Positions 14,696 through 15,744 of a DNA stretch of 15,744 bases are shown piece after piece. The stretch is from positions 1 through 15,744 of the forward strand of contig CAOMHR010000016.1 in NCBI GenBank assembly GCA_948482865.1. The letters are read 5' to 3'. Position 1 is the first letter of the stretch. Each line of letters opens with the position of its first letter. The stretch is from Christensenellaceae bacterium. Its GTDB lineage: Bacteria > Bacillota > Clostridia > Christensenellales > Borkfalkiaceae. A program made the position numbers and the translations under genes. The notes under the pieces were generated by a model. It was not told where the DNA came from. It made no database searches and was given only the letters and a program-made list of their open reading frames with translations.

Positions 14696-15744
14696 ATGCA
14701 AAATTTCTGTTTTACCGAAGTCGGACAAACTTTAAAGACGCTTGAAACCGCCCGCGAAGGGCTGACCGCAGCCGAAGCGGAAAAGCGTATTAAAACCTAC
14801 GGCGAAAACGCATTGGAACGCGGCAAAAAGACGGGCGTTTTAAAACTGTTCTTTTCTCAGTTCAAGGACGTCATGACAATACTTTTAATCGCCGCCGCGG
14901 CTGTTTCGGCGGTGATTGCGTTCATATCCAAGGATAAGAACGATTTGACCGACACGTTCATAATTTTAGCGATTATTTTACTCAATTCCGTTGTCGGCAC
15001 TGTGCAGCAATTCCGCGCGGACAAGGCGATTGAAAAGCTGAAAAAACTTTCCGCCTGTAAGGTAAAGGTAAGGCGCGACGGGGTTGAAACCACAATTGAC
15101 AGCGCCGAGCTTACGGTGGGAGACATTGTTCTTTTGGAAGAAGGCGACGTTATCCCCGCCGACTGCCGCATTGTGGAGTGCAACAACCTGAAGTGCGACG
15201 AGTCCGCGCTCACCGGCGAAAGCGTGGGGGTTGAAAAGGACGCCGCTCCTTTGCGCGAAAGCAAGGTTGCGCTGGGCGCAATGAAAAACTGCCTGTTCAA
15301 TTCTACGTACGTGGTCCGCGGCAACGCGACAGCGGTCGTTACGGCTGTCGGTATGGATACCGAGATGGGCAAAATCGCGAAAATGCTGCAAAACACCAAA
15401 GCCGCCGGCACTCCGCTTGAAAAGACTTTGAACAAGCTGGGTAAAATTATTTCGGCGCTCGTGCTTGCCGTGACCGCGGTGATATTCGTACTCGGAATTT
15501 TTGTCAGGGGCGACGGTCTGCTCAAAAATTTTATGACTTCTGTCGCAATTGCGGTTGCCGCCATTCCCGAAGGGTTGCCCGCCGTCGTTACCATAATTAT
15601 GGCAATGGGCGTGCAGAAGATGAGCAAGAAAAAGGTGGTTATACGCAAACTCAAATCAGTGGAAACGCTGGGCGGCTGTTCGGTGATATGTTCGGATAAA
15701 ACGGGAACTCTCACCCAGAATAAGATGCGCGTAGTCTCTGTCTG
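14696..15744 (+). CDS. Type II (calcium type) cation-transporting P-type ATPase (3' partial)
   Basis: The first 349 residues of an ATP-driven cation pump of the plasma membrane; the frame is open to the window edge. The N-terminus (LETAREGLTAAEAEKRIKTYGENAL) is the cation-ATPase N domain. Two hydrophobic segments (around 14872-14925 and 14952-14997) are M1 and M2. The actuator domain carries TGES in SALTGESVGVEKD. Segments near 15453-15510 and 15535-15606 are M3 and M4; M4 contains PEGLP, the ion-site motif of SERCA-type Ca2+ pumps. The phosphorylation motif SDKTGTLTQNKM has Asp334 (15695-15697), the same number as in Listeria LMCA1. ATG 14696 is the first usable codon after an in-frame stop (14690-14692); the ribosome binding site and promoter are weak or unseen. 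Calcium is the likely but unproven substrate. Confidence 0.93.
   Translation, partial: MQNFCFTEVGQTLKTLETAREGLTAAEAEKRIKTYGENALERGKKTGVLKLFFSQFKDVMTILLIAAAAVSAVIAFISKDKNDLTDTFIILAIILLNSVVGTVQQFRADKAIEKLKKLSACKVKVRRDGVETTIDSAELTVGDIVLLEEGDVIPADCRIVECNNLKCDESALTGESVGVEKDAAPLRESKVALGAMKNCLFNSTYVVRGNATAVVTAVGMDTEMGKIAKMLQNTKAAGTPLEKTLNKLGKIISALVLAVTAVIFVLGIFVRGDGLLKNFMTSVAIAVAAIPEGLPAVVTIIMAMGVQKMSKKKVVIRKLKSVETLGGCSVICSDKTGTLTQNKMRVVSV

Noticed and set aside
14857..15714. 285-codon reading frame on the minus strand
   Set aside because: It is antisense to the P-type ATPase, whose frame has clear motifs; the translation is low-complexity Ser/Thr-rich and matches nothing recognisable.

Overview
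The window looks like chromosomal DNA from an uncultured member of the Clostridia (Bacillota), plausibly a gut fermenter. The evidence is the sigma-A style promoters with 17-bp spacing, an IscR-like Rrf2 regulator with NifS and NifU-type genes but no hscBA or ferredoxin gene nearby, a cobalamin-dependent methionine synthase whose activation domain is a separate gene, and a clostridial-type GH13 enzyme next to glgB. Taxonomy is inferred from gene content only. All recognised genes lie on the + strand. No rRNA, tRNA, CRISPR array, transposase, phage gene or riboswitch was recognised, and no gene-free stretch exceeds about 165 bp.

Layout. (1) 1-3930: alpha-glucan module, a 5'-truncated GH13 alpha-glucan hydrolase (cyclomaltodextrinase/neopullulanase type) followed by glycogen branching enzyme GlgB, which carries an unusual lysine-rich tail; a strong intrinsic terminator follows. 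(2) 4042-8004: NAD and Fe-S module. A consensus promoter drives nadA and an rrf2/iscR-like gene. A 162-bp gap holds a consensus promoter overlapped by a perfect 12-bp inverted repeat, then nifS (cysteine desulfurase), a nifU/iscU-type scaffold gene and a ttcA-like tRNA thiolase gene, closed by a second strong terminator. NadA and TtcA-type proteins are Fe-S enzymes, so the segment pairs cluster assembly and its probable regulator with two consumers. (3) 8148-9971: a lone lipoprotein, Fn3 plus SGNH hydrolase of the rhamnogalacturonan acetylesterase type plus a C-terminal beta-rich domain, suggesting cell-surface handling of acetylated plant polysaccharide. (4) 10087-13888: metF, a stand-alone MetH activation-domain gene and metH, overlapping by 4 bp at each junction, together making and maintaining methyl transfer from methylene-THF to homocysteine. 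metF appears to be expressed from a nearly leaderless transcript. (5) 13966-14622: a membrane-anchored XRE regulator with an internally duplicated membrane domain. (6) 14696 to the end: the 5' part of a type II (calcium type) P-type ATPase.

Most of the window is core metabolism. The best candidates for new biology are the Rrf2-type operator architecture before nifS, including a half-site that doubles as the ribosome binding site, the near-leaderless metF, the GlgB tail and the duplicated membrane domain of the XRE protein. I saw no convincing undescribed multi-gene system.
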